A stretch of 35,385 bases of DNA. Source: Streptomyces sp. S3(2020) (GTDB taxonomy: Bacteria > Actinomycetota > Actinomycetes > Streptomycetales > Streptomycetaceae). The notes below the pieces were generated by a model that was not told the DNA's origin, made no database searches, and saw only the letters and a list, made by a program, of their open reading frames with translations. This document shows positions 15,701 to 23,539 of this stretch, piece after piece; position 1 is the stretch's first letter; the number at the start of each line of letters is the position of its first letter. Where the stretch lies: contig NZ_JABERD010000097.1 in assembly GCF_013044505.1 (NCBI RefSeq), positions 1-35,385 on the forward strand. The letters are read 5' to 3'. A program made the position numbers and the translations under genes.

Positions 15701-16801
15701 TTACGGCGCGACCGAGTCGAAGCCGGTGAACCCGCTCGGGTCGTGCCGTCCGAACGAGCCGTGCTCGAAGATGCCGTGCCCGATCCGGCCGTCGAGGCGG
15801 AAGCGGGCGGCGTGGTCGGTGACCCCGTACGCGGCCAGGGTGTGCGGTTCCGTGAGGTCGTAGGTGCGCCGGTCGGTCCAGCCGTGGCCGCGCCAGGTGC
15901 CGTGCTGCCAGTCGTCGGCGGGCGGGTAGCCGGCGCCGATCGCCAGCGGGGAGGAGGTGAGGATCTCGACCTCCAGCTCCCGCGGTTTGCGTACGTCGCC
16001 GAGGTGGACGAGGGCGCGTTCGGGGTGGCGGGTGCCGGAGCGGTAGGTGATCTCGGGCTGGGGCCAGCCGAGTTGGCGGTCGGGGTGGCCGGGGCGGACG
16101 AGGGTGGCGTCGTTGAGGACGCGGTAGCCGTCGGCGTCCTCCTGGACGATCACCATCAGGAAGCGGTCCTCGAAGCGGACGGGACACCAGAGCCAGTGGA
16201 AGCCCTCGGTGGGATCTTCCTCGGCGAGGCGGCCGCCTTCCTCGCCGGGGACGGGGCGCACGCCCCAGCTGCGGTCGCGGGTGCCGGTCCACCGCGTGGC
16301 GTTGACGCGGAACTCCTCACCGCCGGCGCGCACAGTGCCCTCCACGCCGCCCGCCTGTACGAAGCGACGCCCTTCCAGGGTGAGCCGGCCGCCCCGGCGC
16401 TGCACGTGGTGGGGTTCCCACAGGGCGGGGAAGGCGGCGGTCCAGGTCAGGTCGTACGACAACGAGTCGTCGTCGCAGGCGAGGCGCAGCCGGTGCAGCG
16501 GCTGTTCGACCTCGATTCTCAGCGGCCCCACCACGAGCCGCATCCGGTCCTCGCCGAGGGCGTCCGAGGCCCGCACCGCGTGCAGGGTGTCCCCCACCCG
16601 CAGCGTCGCGTACGCGTCGATCACGCCCAGGTTCGGGTACACCCCGAGCCCCACGATCAGCAGCGCCCGCCCCTCGTGGTCCAGGACATGGAAGATGCAC
16701 CGGTCGTAGGCGTTCCGGTCCCCCGTCGCCACGTGCTTCATGGAGAGCGGCACCTGGTGCACCGGGTACTCGTCGAGCGGTACGGGACGGTCGTCGGCCA
16801 C
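15701..16801 (-). CDS. DUF7064/DUF7065-like conserved protein
   Basis: A 366-residue soluble protein, mostly beta-strands, with DEYPVHQ, FHWLWCPVRFEDRF, DRSWGVRPV and HGTWRGHGWTDRRTYDL. The layout suggests two lipocalin-like barrels (AttH/CrtC-like), as in the actinobacterial proteins I recall as DUF7064/DUF7065, which sit beside APH-like phosphotransferases. No catalytic activity is known to me. GTG at 16801 has AGGGGGG six bases upstream; the frame to 16873 would run through a perfect inverted repeat (16828-16842). It is the first gene of a two-gene operon with the phosphotransferase. Confidence 0.8.
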   Translation of the reverse strand: MADDRPVPLDEYPVHQVPLSMKHVATGDRNAYDRCIFHVLDHEGRALLIVGLGVYPNLGVIDAYATLRVGDTLHAVRASDALGEDRMRLVVGPLRIEVEQPLHRLRLACDDDSLSYDLTWTAAFPALWEPHHVQRRGGRLTLEGRRFVQAGGVEGTVRAGGEEFRVNATRWTGTRDRSWGVRPVPGEEGGRLAEEDPTEGFHWLWCPVRFEDRFLMVIVQEDADGYRVLNDATLVRPGHPDRQLGWPQPEITYRSGTRHPERALVHLGDVRKPRELEVEILTSSPLAIGAGYPPADDWQHGTWRGHGWTDRRTYDLTEPHTLAAYGVTDHAARFRLDGRIGHGIFEHGSFGRHDPSGFTGFDSVAP

Positions 16802-16827
16802 GGCAAACCCCCCTGGGAACGGCTGGG

Positions 16828-16842
16828 CTGACGGTACGTCAG
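16828..16842. promoter_or_regulatory. Candidate TetR-type operator
   Basis: CTGACG-GTA-CGTCAG is a perfect 6-bp inverted repeat with a 3-base centre, 27 bases before the GTG of the DUF7064-like gene. TGACG-N3-CGTCA is a common form of TetR/AcrR operator near lipid and acyl-CoA genes. It would place the two-gene operon under repression by an unknown TetR protein. Confidence 0.6.
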
Positions 16843-16942
16843 ACCGCCGGAGGTGGCCAGACACGTGCCGCACGACGTCCGTGAACTCACACTCGAATCC
16901 GTCGGCGGGTGACCTGTCCGGCCGTCACCGCGTTGCCCTGGT

Positions 16943-17179
16943 ATGACCCCCACATATTCGGCGACCGGGCGTCAACGCCGGGTGTTCGTCCCGCCACCCG
17001 CAGAATCGGTTCCGCCGCCGCAGGACCCGCCCATCTACCGGGACCTGATGCGCACGTGGGCCGACCGGGGCCGGACCCTGCCCGGGCGCCACGACCCGGA
17101 GTGGGTCCGGCTCGCGGCGCCGCAGGTCAGGCCGGGTCAGTTCAGCGCGTCTCCGGACCCGCTAGGTGACGGGCGATGA
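16943..17179 (+). CDS. Small Pro-rich hypothetical protein
   Basis: A 78-residue open frame with strongly GC-biased third positions and a plausible protein. The Pro-rich N-terminus VFVPPPAESVPPPQDPPIY is followed by a helical segment (RDLMRTWADRGRTLPG) and DPEWVRLAAP. Its last 38 bases overlap the 3' end of the convergent acyl-CoA dehydrogenase gene. The ribosome-binding site is weak. It is divergent from the DUF7064-like gene. I do not recognise the family; it could be a conserved Streptomyces small protein or a chance frame. Confidence 0.55.
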   Translation: MTPTYSATGRQRRVFVPPPAESVPPPQDPPIYRDLMRTWADRGRTLPGRHDPEWVRLAAPQVRPGQFSASPDPLGDGR

Positions 17180-18314
17180 CCATCCGCTGGATCTGATTGG
17201 TGCCCTCGACGATCTGGAGGACCTTGGCCTCGCGCATATAGCGCTCGACCGGGAAGTCCGCGGTGTAGCCGTAACCGCCGAGGACCTGGACGGCGTCGAC
17301 GGTGACCTTCATCGCGGTGTCGGTGCAGTGCAGCTTGGCCATCGCCGCCTGCTTGGCGAAGGGCCGGCCGATGTCCCGCAGCCGCGCCGCCGCCAGGTAC
17401 AGCGCGCGGCCCGCCTCGATCTGGGTCGCCATGTCGGCGAGCATGAAGCGCAGCCCCTGGAAGTCGGCGATCGGCTTGCCGAACTGCCGCCGCTCCGTCG
17501 CGTACGCCACCGCGTTGTCCAGCGCCGCCTGAGCCACCCCGATCGCGCAGGCCGCGATGCCGAGCCGCCCGGAGTCGAGCGCGGACAGGGCGATCGCGAA
17601 GCCCTGGCCCTCCTCGCCGATGCGCCGGTCGTCGGGGACCCGGACGCCGTCGAGGTGGACCTGGGCGGTGGGCGAGCCCTTCATGCCCATCTTCTTCTCC
17701 GGCACCGCCCCGCTCAGTCCCTCGGCGTCACCGGGCACGAGGAAGGCGCTGATCCCGCGGGCACCCTCCTCGCCGGTCCGCGCCATGACCGTGTAGAAGT
17801 CGGCGACACCGCCGTGGGTGATCCAGGCCTTGGTGCCGGTGATCACCCAGTGGTCACCGTCCCGGACGGCCCTGGTGCGCAGGCTCGCGGCGTCCGAGCC
17901 CGACGAGGCCTCGGAGAGGCAGTACGCGCCGAGCAGTCCGCCGCCGAGCATCGCGGGCAGATGCTCGATCTGCTGCTCCTTGGTGCCGTAGGCGGCGAGG
18001 GCGTAGGAGGCGAGCGTGTGCACGCTGACCCCGAGGCCGACGGTGAGGCGGGCCGCGGCGAGCTCCTCCAGGACCTGGAGGTAGACCTCGTAGGGCTGGT
18101 CGCCGCCGCCGTACTGGGAGTCGTAGGGCAGTCCGAGCAGTCCGGACCGCGAGAGCAGGGTGAAGACCTCGCGCGGGAAGCGTCCGGCGTCCTCCTCCTC
18201 GGCCGCCTTCGGGGCGATCTCCTGCTGCGCGATGTCGCGGACGAGTGAGATCAGCTCCCGGGCCTCGTCCGTGGGCAGTTGACGATCCACCGGCTGCGGG
18301 GCGCGGTCGGGCAT
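17142..18314 (-). CDS. Acyl-CoA dehydrogenase
   Basis: A 390-residue FAD-dependent acyl-CoA dehydrogenase that introduces the 2,3 double bond in acyl-CoA. Visible are the N-terminal helical domain (LPYDSQYGGGDQPYEVYL), the middle beta-domain (GAYCLSEASSGSDAASLRT, then WVITGTKAWITHG) and the C-terminal helical domain. The latter has YATERRQFGKPIADFQGLRF and QVLGGYGYTADFPVERYMRE. The catalytic base is Glu370 in QIVEGTNQIQR, the short-chain-type position. Length is normal. ATG at 18314 has GGAGGAG upstream. It is divergent from the chitinase gene. The acyl substrate cannot be read from sequence; butyryl/isovaleryl-like enzymes are closest in pattern. Confidence 0.93.
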   Translation of the reverse strand: MPDRAPQPVDRQLPTDEARELISLVRDIAQQEIAPKAAEEEDAGRFPREVFTLLSRSGLLGLPYDSQYGGGDQPYEVYLQVLEELAAARLTVGLGVSVHTLASYALAAYGTKEQQIEHLPAMLGGGLLGAYCLSEASSGSDAASLRTRAVRDGDHWVITGTKAWITHGGVADFYTVMARTGEEGARGISAFLVPGDAEGLSGAVPEKKMGMKGSPTAQVHLDGVRVPDDRRIGEEGQGFAIALSALDSGRLGIAACAIGVAQAALDNAVAYATERRQFGKPIADFQGLRFMLADMATQIEAGRALYLAAARLRDIGRPFAKQAAMAKLHCTDTAMKVTVDAVQVLGGYGYTADFPVERYMREAKVLQIVEGTNQIQRMVIARHLAGPETR

Positions 18315-18537
18315 GTCGACGCTCTCCTCCCTGTGTAGGGCACATCGGCGTGCGCCTTGGATGGGGGCGGCTCCGCCGGAACTTGCTGAGGGCTTGGCCG
18401 ATGGTCGCACTTTCGGGTCTCGGAAGCTGCTGACCAGCGGCTCTGCGCTGTGAGTATGCCCGATCGGAGCCATCGAGTCACCAGTTAACGACCGCTTACT
18501 TCAGGAAACCGACCCGGAATCCACCGCTCCTCGAAAT

Positions 18538-18570
18538 TGGTCCGAACCATTGACGAACTGGTCTAGTCCT
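18538..18570 (+). promoter_or_regulatory. Paired 12-bp chitinase operator repeats (dre-like)
   Basis: TGGTCCGAACCA (18538-18549) and TGGTCTAGTCCT (18559-18570) are direct repeats with starts 21 bases apart, two helical turns. They match the known pair of 12-bp repeats in Streptomyces chitinase promoters. The second, read as ACTGGTCTAGTCCT, also resembles the DasR-responsive element consensus. They flank the -35 hexamer, a position suited to repression in the absence of chitin-derived sugars. Confidence 0.85.
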
Positions 18571-18578
18571 CCTACTGT
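18550..18578 (+). promoter_or_regulatory. Chitinase gene promoter (-35/-10)
   Basis: TTGACG (18550-18555), a 17-base spacer, then TACTGT (18573-18578): a good HrdB-type promoter. The second operator repeat fills most of the spacer. The start codon lies 71 bases further on. The rest of the 335-base spacer between the acyl-CoA dehydrogenase gene and the chitinase gene shows nothing else definite. Confidence 0.8.
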
Positions 18579-18649
18579 TCCGAACCAACGCTTTACCGCG
18601 TTCATGCCAATCGGCGCCCGTTCCCTCACCCCCACGAGGAGACACCCGG

Positions 18650-19870
<1,221 letters not shown>

Positions 19871-19933
19871 CAGAGCCCGAGCGGGACTTGGGGCGGGGGA
19901 CCACGAGCCTCCGTCCCATCTCGCTGCCCGGGG

Positions 19934-20596
19934 TCAGGAGTCGCGACGGGCCGGGGCGGGGGCCGGGAAGGCGGGGTCGAGTTCCTCGATCGCGCGCATG
20001 GAGGCGCCGAGCGTCTTCACCAGGAGTTCGCGCATGGTGTCGCGGGTGAGCTGGGCCGGGCGGTCGATCCAGTCGAGTGTGGCGCCCTCGACGCTGCACA
20101 CCCAGGCGAACAGGCCCATGCGGGCCAGCGGTGAGATGTCGCTGCGGCCGTACGCCCCGTCGGCGATGGTCGCGACGATCGCCTCACGCACACCGTCCCG
20201 GATGGCGTGCACCTCGGCGTCGAAGCCGACTCCGCCGCTGACGACGGTGCGGTACGCGGCCTGGTTGTGCTCGGCGAAGCGCAGATAACTGTCGATCGTG
20301 CGCTGGACCCGGTCCACCTGGGGCAGTTGGATGCCGCTCGCCGCGAAGGTGACCAGGTCGGCGACGGAGTCCTGGATGATGGCCAGGTAGTAGCCGCGCT
20401 TGGACTGGAAGTAGTAGTAGATCAGCCCCTTGGCGACATGCGCCTGGCGGGCGATGTCGTCCATCGAGAGCGCGTCGTAGGACGTGTCGGCGAACAGCCT
20501 CCGCCCGATCGCGATGAGTTCGGCTCGGCGCGCAACCGAACGATCAGTTCCGCGCGCCTTGGGACGGGCGCCGTCGCGCTGCTGGCTGATATTCAA
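19934..20596 (-). CDS. TetR family transcriptional regulator
   Basis: A 220-residue one-domain-plus-ligand-pocket repressor. The helix-turn-helix is at about residues 43-63 (LSMDDIARQAHVAKGLIYYY), with the usual YFQSKRGYY following. The C-terminal helical domain has IDSYLRFAEHNQAAYRTVVSGG and SVEGATLDWIDRP. I chose the TTG at 20596, which has AGGG six bases upstream; a TTG at 20614 is also in frame. It lies 62 bases downstream of the 46-aa membrane protein gene in the same direction, with a tandem nine-base repeat in between. Ligand and targets are unknown. It is convergent with the chitinase gene, so regulation of chiD is not implied. Confidence 0.9.
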   Translation of the reverse strand: MNISQQRDGARPKARGTDRSVARRAELIAIGRRLFADTSYDALSMDDIARQAHVAKGLIYYYFQSKRGYYLAIIQDSVADLVTFAASGIQLPQVDRVQRTIDSYLRFAEHNQAAYRTVVSGGVGFDAEVHAIRDGVREAIVATIADGAYGRSDISPLARMGLFAWVCSVEGATLDWIDRPAQLTRDTMRELLVKTLGASMRAIEELDPAFPAPAPARRDS

Positions 20597-20636
20597 TTTC
20601 GACCCTGGTCTCAACGGGACGGGACACCCGCAGTAT

Positions 20637-20661
20637 GTCAGGTCAACTATGGGTCAGGTCA
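20637..20661. promoter_or_regulatory. Tandem GTCAGGTCA repeat upstream of the tetR gene
   Basis: GTCAGGTCA occurs at 20637-20645 and 20653-20661, same orientation, 16 bases apart, 41 bases before the TetR start. The second copy covers the stop codon of the 46-aa gene. It may be an autoregulatory operator; no -35/-10 pair is obvious. Confidence 0.45.
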
Positions 20662-20799
20662 CAGCAGGCCGAGCTGGGTCACGAGCATCGCGACCACCAC
20701 GACGAGGGTCCAGCCCATGACGTGTTCGAGAGCCTTCGGACCGTCTTCCCTGGGTCCGCCGGTGCGGACGCGGGTGGCGGTGGCTGAGTTCGCAGTCAT
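20659..20799 (-). CDS. 46-aa membrane protein (SCO1431-like)
   Basis: A 46-residue protein. A polar N-terminus with TRVRTGGPREDGPKALEHVM precedes one transmembrane helix, GWTLVVVVAMLVTQLGLL, at the very C-terminus, so it is a tail-anchored type. ATG at 20799 has AAGGTGG four bases upstream. It resembles the small 'SCO1431 family membrane protein' of Streptomyces, and the neighbourhood agrees with that. It lies between the C39-type peptidase gene and the tetR gene, all leftward. Function is unknown. Confidence 0.8.
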   Translation of the reverse strand: MTANSATATRVRTGGPREDGPKALEHVMGWTLVVVVAMLVTQLGLL

Positions 20800-20856
20800 G
20801 TGTCCACCTTGCCACCGGCCAGGGCTTTTGCGGCAGAGACGTCGGTCACAGCGGAA

Positions 20857-20878
20857 AGGCCCCGGTTTACCGGGGCCT
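20857..20878. terminator. Hairpin terminator after the C39-type peptidase gene
   Basis: AGGCCCCGG (20857-20865) pairs perfectly with CCGGGGCCT (20870-20878) over a TTTA loop, 21 bases past the peptidase stop codon. It separates the peptidase transcript from the 46-aa gene downstream. There is no T-tract. Confidence 0.8.
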
Positions 20879-20898
20879 CGACCCGTCCGGCGCGTGAC

Positions 20899-22266
20899 TC
20901 AGCGCACACCCACCGCCGCGAGCGCCTTGCACTGCCGTGCGGTCGGCTTCGCCGGGAAGTAGAGGTAGCAGACGCCTCCGGTGCCGGAGACGACCTTGCC
21001 ACTGGCGTTGTACCGCTTGGTACGGAGCCAGATCTTCTCCCACTCGGCCCGCCGGTAGACCCGCCGCACCGCCTCGTCGCTGGGCGAGGCCGGGTCGTTG
21101 GCGATCACATCGCCGTCGGCGGTGAAGCCGATCACGGTCATCAGATGCCCCGAGGTGCCGTAACCCGCGCCCGTCAGCTCCTCCTTGAGGAAGGACTGGG
21201 ACGTTATGGCCGGGATGCCGGCCGCGATCAGCGTCTCCAGGTCGGTGAGGGAGCCGAGCCGGGTGACCACACCCTGGAGGTCCTTGAAGGTGGCCGCGTA
21301 GGCCGCGTTGAACGGCCAGTTCCCGCAGCCCGCGTACTGGTGGTCGAACGTGTACCGGGCCGCGTGGCACACCTGCGGGTCGGCATAGGCCGGGTCGACC
21401 CAGGCCAGCTGCTCCGGGGTGAGCCGGCCGCCCCAGTACTCGATGATCATCTGCGAGGAGGTCGGGCTGCACCAGGCCTCGCCGCCGTTGTCGTATTCCG
21501 GGTACTGACCGGCGTGGATCTCCTGCGAGTAGCGCGGGACGATCAGCTCCTGGGCGAGACCGGGCGTGGAGGCCGGCACGGTGAAGCGGTCCGGGATGTC
21601 GGAGCCCATGGCGCCGAGCCGCCACACGGTGGGGGTCTTCTTGGTGCCCGGCTTGCGGTAGAGGGTCAGCCGCAGCCGGTACGAGGTGAGGCGCAGGCCC
21701 GTCGCCGGATCGTCGACGGCGAAGGTGTCGGTCCAGATGCTGCTCTTGTCGTCGGTCTGGTCGTCGACCGAGGTCCGCCGGATGTCCTCGTCGCCGGCGG
21801 CCCAGCGGCCCATGACGTACCAGGGGGTGTCCGTGCCGTCGGAGTAGGTGCCCTTCAGCTCGACCTGGAGCCAGGTGCCGTCCGGGGTGTGCGCGTTCCA
21901 GGACGCGATCGCCTCGGTGGCGGGGACGGCGAGCCTGTGGACGGGGGACGTCCAGGTCGCGTACTCCCAGGCGGCCGTCTTCCCGGTGTGCGGGTCCGTG
22001 TAGTCGACGGTGCCCGCGGCAGCGCCGATCACCACGCCCGGCCGGGGACCCGCGACGGCACGGGCGCCCTTCGCGCTGCCGCCGCGCCAGTCGGCGTACG
22101 TGGTCCAGAAGCGGTTGTCGACGAGGGCCGCCGGGGCGGCCCGGCCGGCGTCCGCGGCGTCGGTCGCGCCGTCGGCGGCGGCCGCCGGGCTCGCCGCGCC
22201 GGCCACGGCCGCGGCGACCGCGGCGGCCAGGACGGTTCTGCGGGACGGCTGTTCGGCTCTGCTCAT
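20899..22266 (-). CDS. Secreted C39-family peptidase-like protein (Tat signal)
   Basis: A 455-residue exported protein. The N-terminus has PSRRTVLAAA (about residues 7-16), a twin-arginine signal, then an Ala-rich core to about residue 31. The middle region (about 45-245) is beta-rich, with two similar sugar- or peptide-binding-like halves. The C-terminal papain-like domain carries the likely catalytic Cys266 (GGEAWCSPTSSQM), His374 (SGHLMTVIGF) and Asp391 (NDPAS). It is a peptidase_C39_2-type secreted enzyme; the substrate is unknown, with peptidoglycan or a peptide possible. I chose ATG at 22266 because it places the twin-Arg motif correctly. It is divergent from the kinase gene. Confidence 0.88.
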   Translation of the reverse strand: MSRAEQPSRRTVLAAAVAAAVAGAASPAAAADGATDAADAGRAAPAALVDNRFWTTYADWRGGSAKGARAVAGPRPGVVIGAAAGTVDYTDPHTGKTAAWEYATWTSPVHRLAVPATEAIASWNAHTPDGTWLQVELKGTYSDGTDTPWYVMGRWAAGDEDIRRTSVDDQTDDKSSIWTDTFAVDDPATGLRLTSYRLRLTLYRKPGTKKTPTVWRLGAMGSDIPDRFTVPASTPGLAQELIVPRYSQEIHAGQYPEYDNGGEAWCSPTSSQMIIEYWGGRLTPEQLAWVDPAYADPQVCHAARYTFDHQYAGCGNWPFNAAYAATFKDLQGVVTRLGSLTDLETLIAAGIPAITSQSFLKEELTGAGYGTSGHLMTVIGFTADGDVIANDPASPSDEAVRRVYRRAEWEKIWLRTKRYNASGKVVSGTGGVCYLYFPAKPTARQCKALAAVGVR

Positions 22267-22345
22267 GGGCGGAACGACCCCCAAGTTGTCCGAGTCCGGG
22301 CAGATCCACTGCACGGTTGTGCGCCAACTATGGCCAAAGCCGCAT

Positions 22346-22409
22346 GGTCATGCCAGCACTTCGGGCCATGCCACGCCCATGAATATGGGACTGGACCACT
22401 GGCATGACC
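22346..22409. promoter_or_regulatory. Operator-like repeat array between peptidase and kinase genes
   Basis: GGTCATGCCAG (22346-22356) and its exact reverse complement CTGGCATGACC (22399-22409) flank a third related copy, GGCCATGCCAC (22364-22374). The first two plus-strand copies are 18 bases apart. Between them and the right arm lies CCCAT-GAAT-ATGGG (22377-22390). The 219-base divergent spacer probably holds both promoters, and this array is a candidate regulator site for either gene. Confidence 0.6.
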
Positions 22410-22485
22410 TGCGACGGCGGATCCCGGGCCGCGATTAGAGTGCTGATCGCCCCCGTCGGACTCGTGAAAGCTCCAGGAACCGGCC

Positions 22486-23106
22486 ATGCACGCCCTCGCC
22501 GACCGCCTCCGCGACCTCCCGCCGTCCTGCGGCCCGGTCCGCCTGATCGCCGTCGACGGTCACGCCGGCTCCGGAAAATCCACCTTCGCCGGACGGTTGG
22601 CGGCCGCCCTGGGCGGCGCGCCGGTGCTGCACCTCGACGACATCGCGCGCCACGACGAACTGTTCGGCTGGACCGGCCGGCTGCTGACCCAGGTGATCGA
22701 GCCCCTGAGCCGCGGCGAGACCGCGTACTTCGCCCCGTACGACTGGCACACCCGCCGCTCCGGCCCGCCCCGCGCCCTCCCGGCGGCACCCGTGGTCCTC
22801 GTCGAGGGCGTCGGCGCCGGCCGCCGCGCGCTGCGCCCGCATCTGGCACGGCTGCTGTGGATGGAGTTGCCCCAGGAGGAGTCCTGGGCGCGCGGCCGGT
22901 CCAGGGACGGGGAGGAACAGCGGGAGTTCTGGGCCGGGTGGGTCCGGGCCGAGGCCGGACACTTCACCGATGACCCCTCGCGCCCCTACGCCGATCTTCT
23001 GGTTCGGCAGGGACAGAAGGGGTACGAGGTGCTTCCGGGACCCGCCGGGACGGTTGGACCGGACCAGGAAATCACTCTGGGTGACGGACCATCCGCTGTG
23101 TGCTGA
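22486..23106 (+). CDS. Uridine kinase-like P-loop NTPase
   Basis: A 206-residue cytosolic nucleoside-kinase-like protein. Walker A is GHAGSGKST (residues 25-33), LHLDDI follows at about 49-54 in the place of the uridine-binding region, and VVLVEGVGAGRRALRPHLARLLWME forms the core Walker B side. Family members phosphorylate uridine or related nucleosides; many actinobacterial copies are uncharacterised, so the substrate is uncertain. ATG has AGGA seven bases upstream. It is divergent from the peptidase gene. A possible sRNA unit starts 50 bases after its stop. Confidence 0.87.
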   Translation: MHALADRLRDLPPSCGPVRLIAVDGHAGSGKSTFAGRLAAALGGAPVLHLDDIARHDELFGWTGRLLTQVIEPLSRGETAYFAPYDWHTRRSGPPRALPAAPVVLVEGVGAGRRALRPHLARLLWMELPQEESWARGRSRDGEEQREFWAGWVRAEAGHFTDDPSRPYADLLVRQGQKGYEVLPGPAGTVGPDQEITLGDGPSAVC

Positions 23107-23155
23107 ACTTGTGAAGACCCTTGCGCCCGAACTTCCCGGAGTGCTCCAACTCGGC

Positions 23156-23185
23156 TTGACCGGGGGGCCGTACAGGACTTACGTT
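23156..23185 (+). promoter_or_regulatory. Promoter for a candidate small RNA
   Basis: TTGACC (23156-23161), an 18-base spacer, then TACGTT (23180-23185), a fair HrdB-type promoter. It faces a strong hairpin about 36 bases downstream and no open frame. Confidence 0.6.
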
Positions 23186-23190
23186 CTGAA

Positions 23191-23260
23191 TGTGCGGCCT
23201 TTCGTAGCCGCCCTCAGACGCGAAGCCCCCGGTTGTTCCCCCGTGATCGGGGGCTTCGTT
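23191..23260 (+). ncRNA. Candidate small RNA (about 70 nt)
   Basis: From the predicted start near 23191 the transcript would fold into a short hairpin, GCGGC/GCCGC (23194-23211). A terminator-like stem follows, CGAAGCCCCCG (23221-23231) with CGGGGGCTTCG (23248-23258), whose 16-base loop contains TTCCCCCG. No start codon or reading frame is convincing. It could also be the attenuated leader of the AAA+ gene 280 bases further on, or simply the terminator of the kinase gene. There is no Rfam family I can name for it. Confidence 0.5.
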
Positions 23261-23539
23261 CTGCCCTCAACTCCTTTTCCGGGCGCTACGAGCCGTGATT
23301 CGCTCACCCTCGGTCACCATTCCGTGTGCGCCCCGTCTGCTCCCACCTCCCCAAACGGCCTGTGCGGCACCCTTCGGCGGGCCCCACCCCCGCAGGTACG
23401 ATGCCCTCGGTGCGACCTAGGGACGGGCAGCTCTGCGCACCGTTGCAACTCCGGTCCGCAGCAAGGCGGTTCGATCAAGGAGGTCGGCGGCCGACGGCCC
23501 GGTGACCAACCAGCGGGGGCACGGTTTGTGGGGGACGTG

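Noticed and set aside
23191..23260. 6C RNA family member
   Set aside because: The C-rich loop is suggestive, but 6C RNAs have two C-loop hairpins and lie near pilus/partition genes; only one loop fits here.
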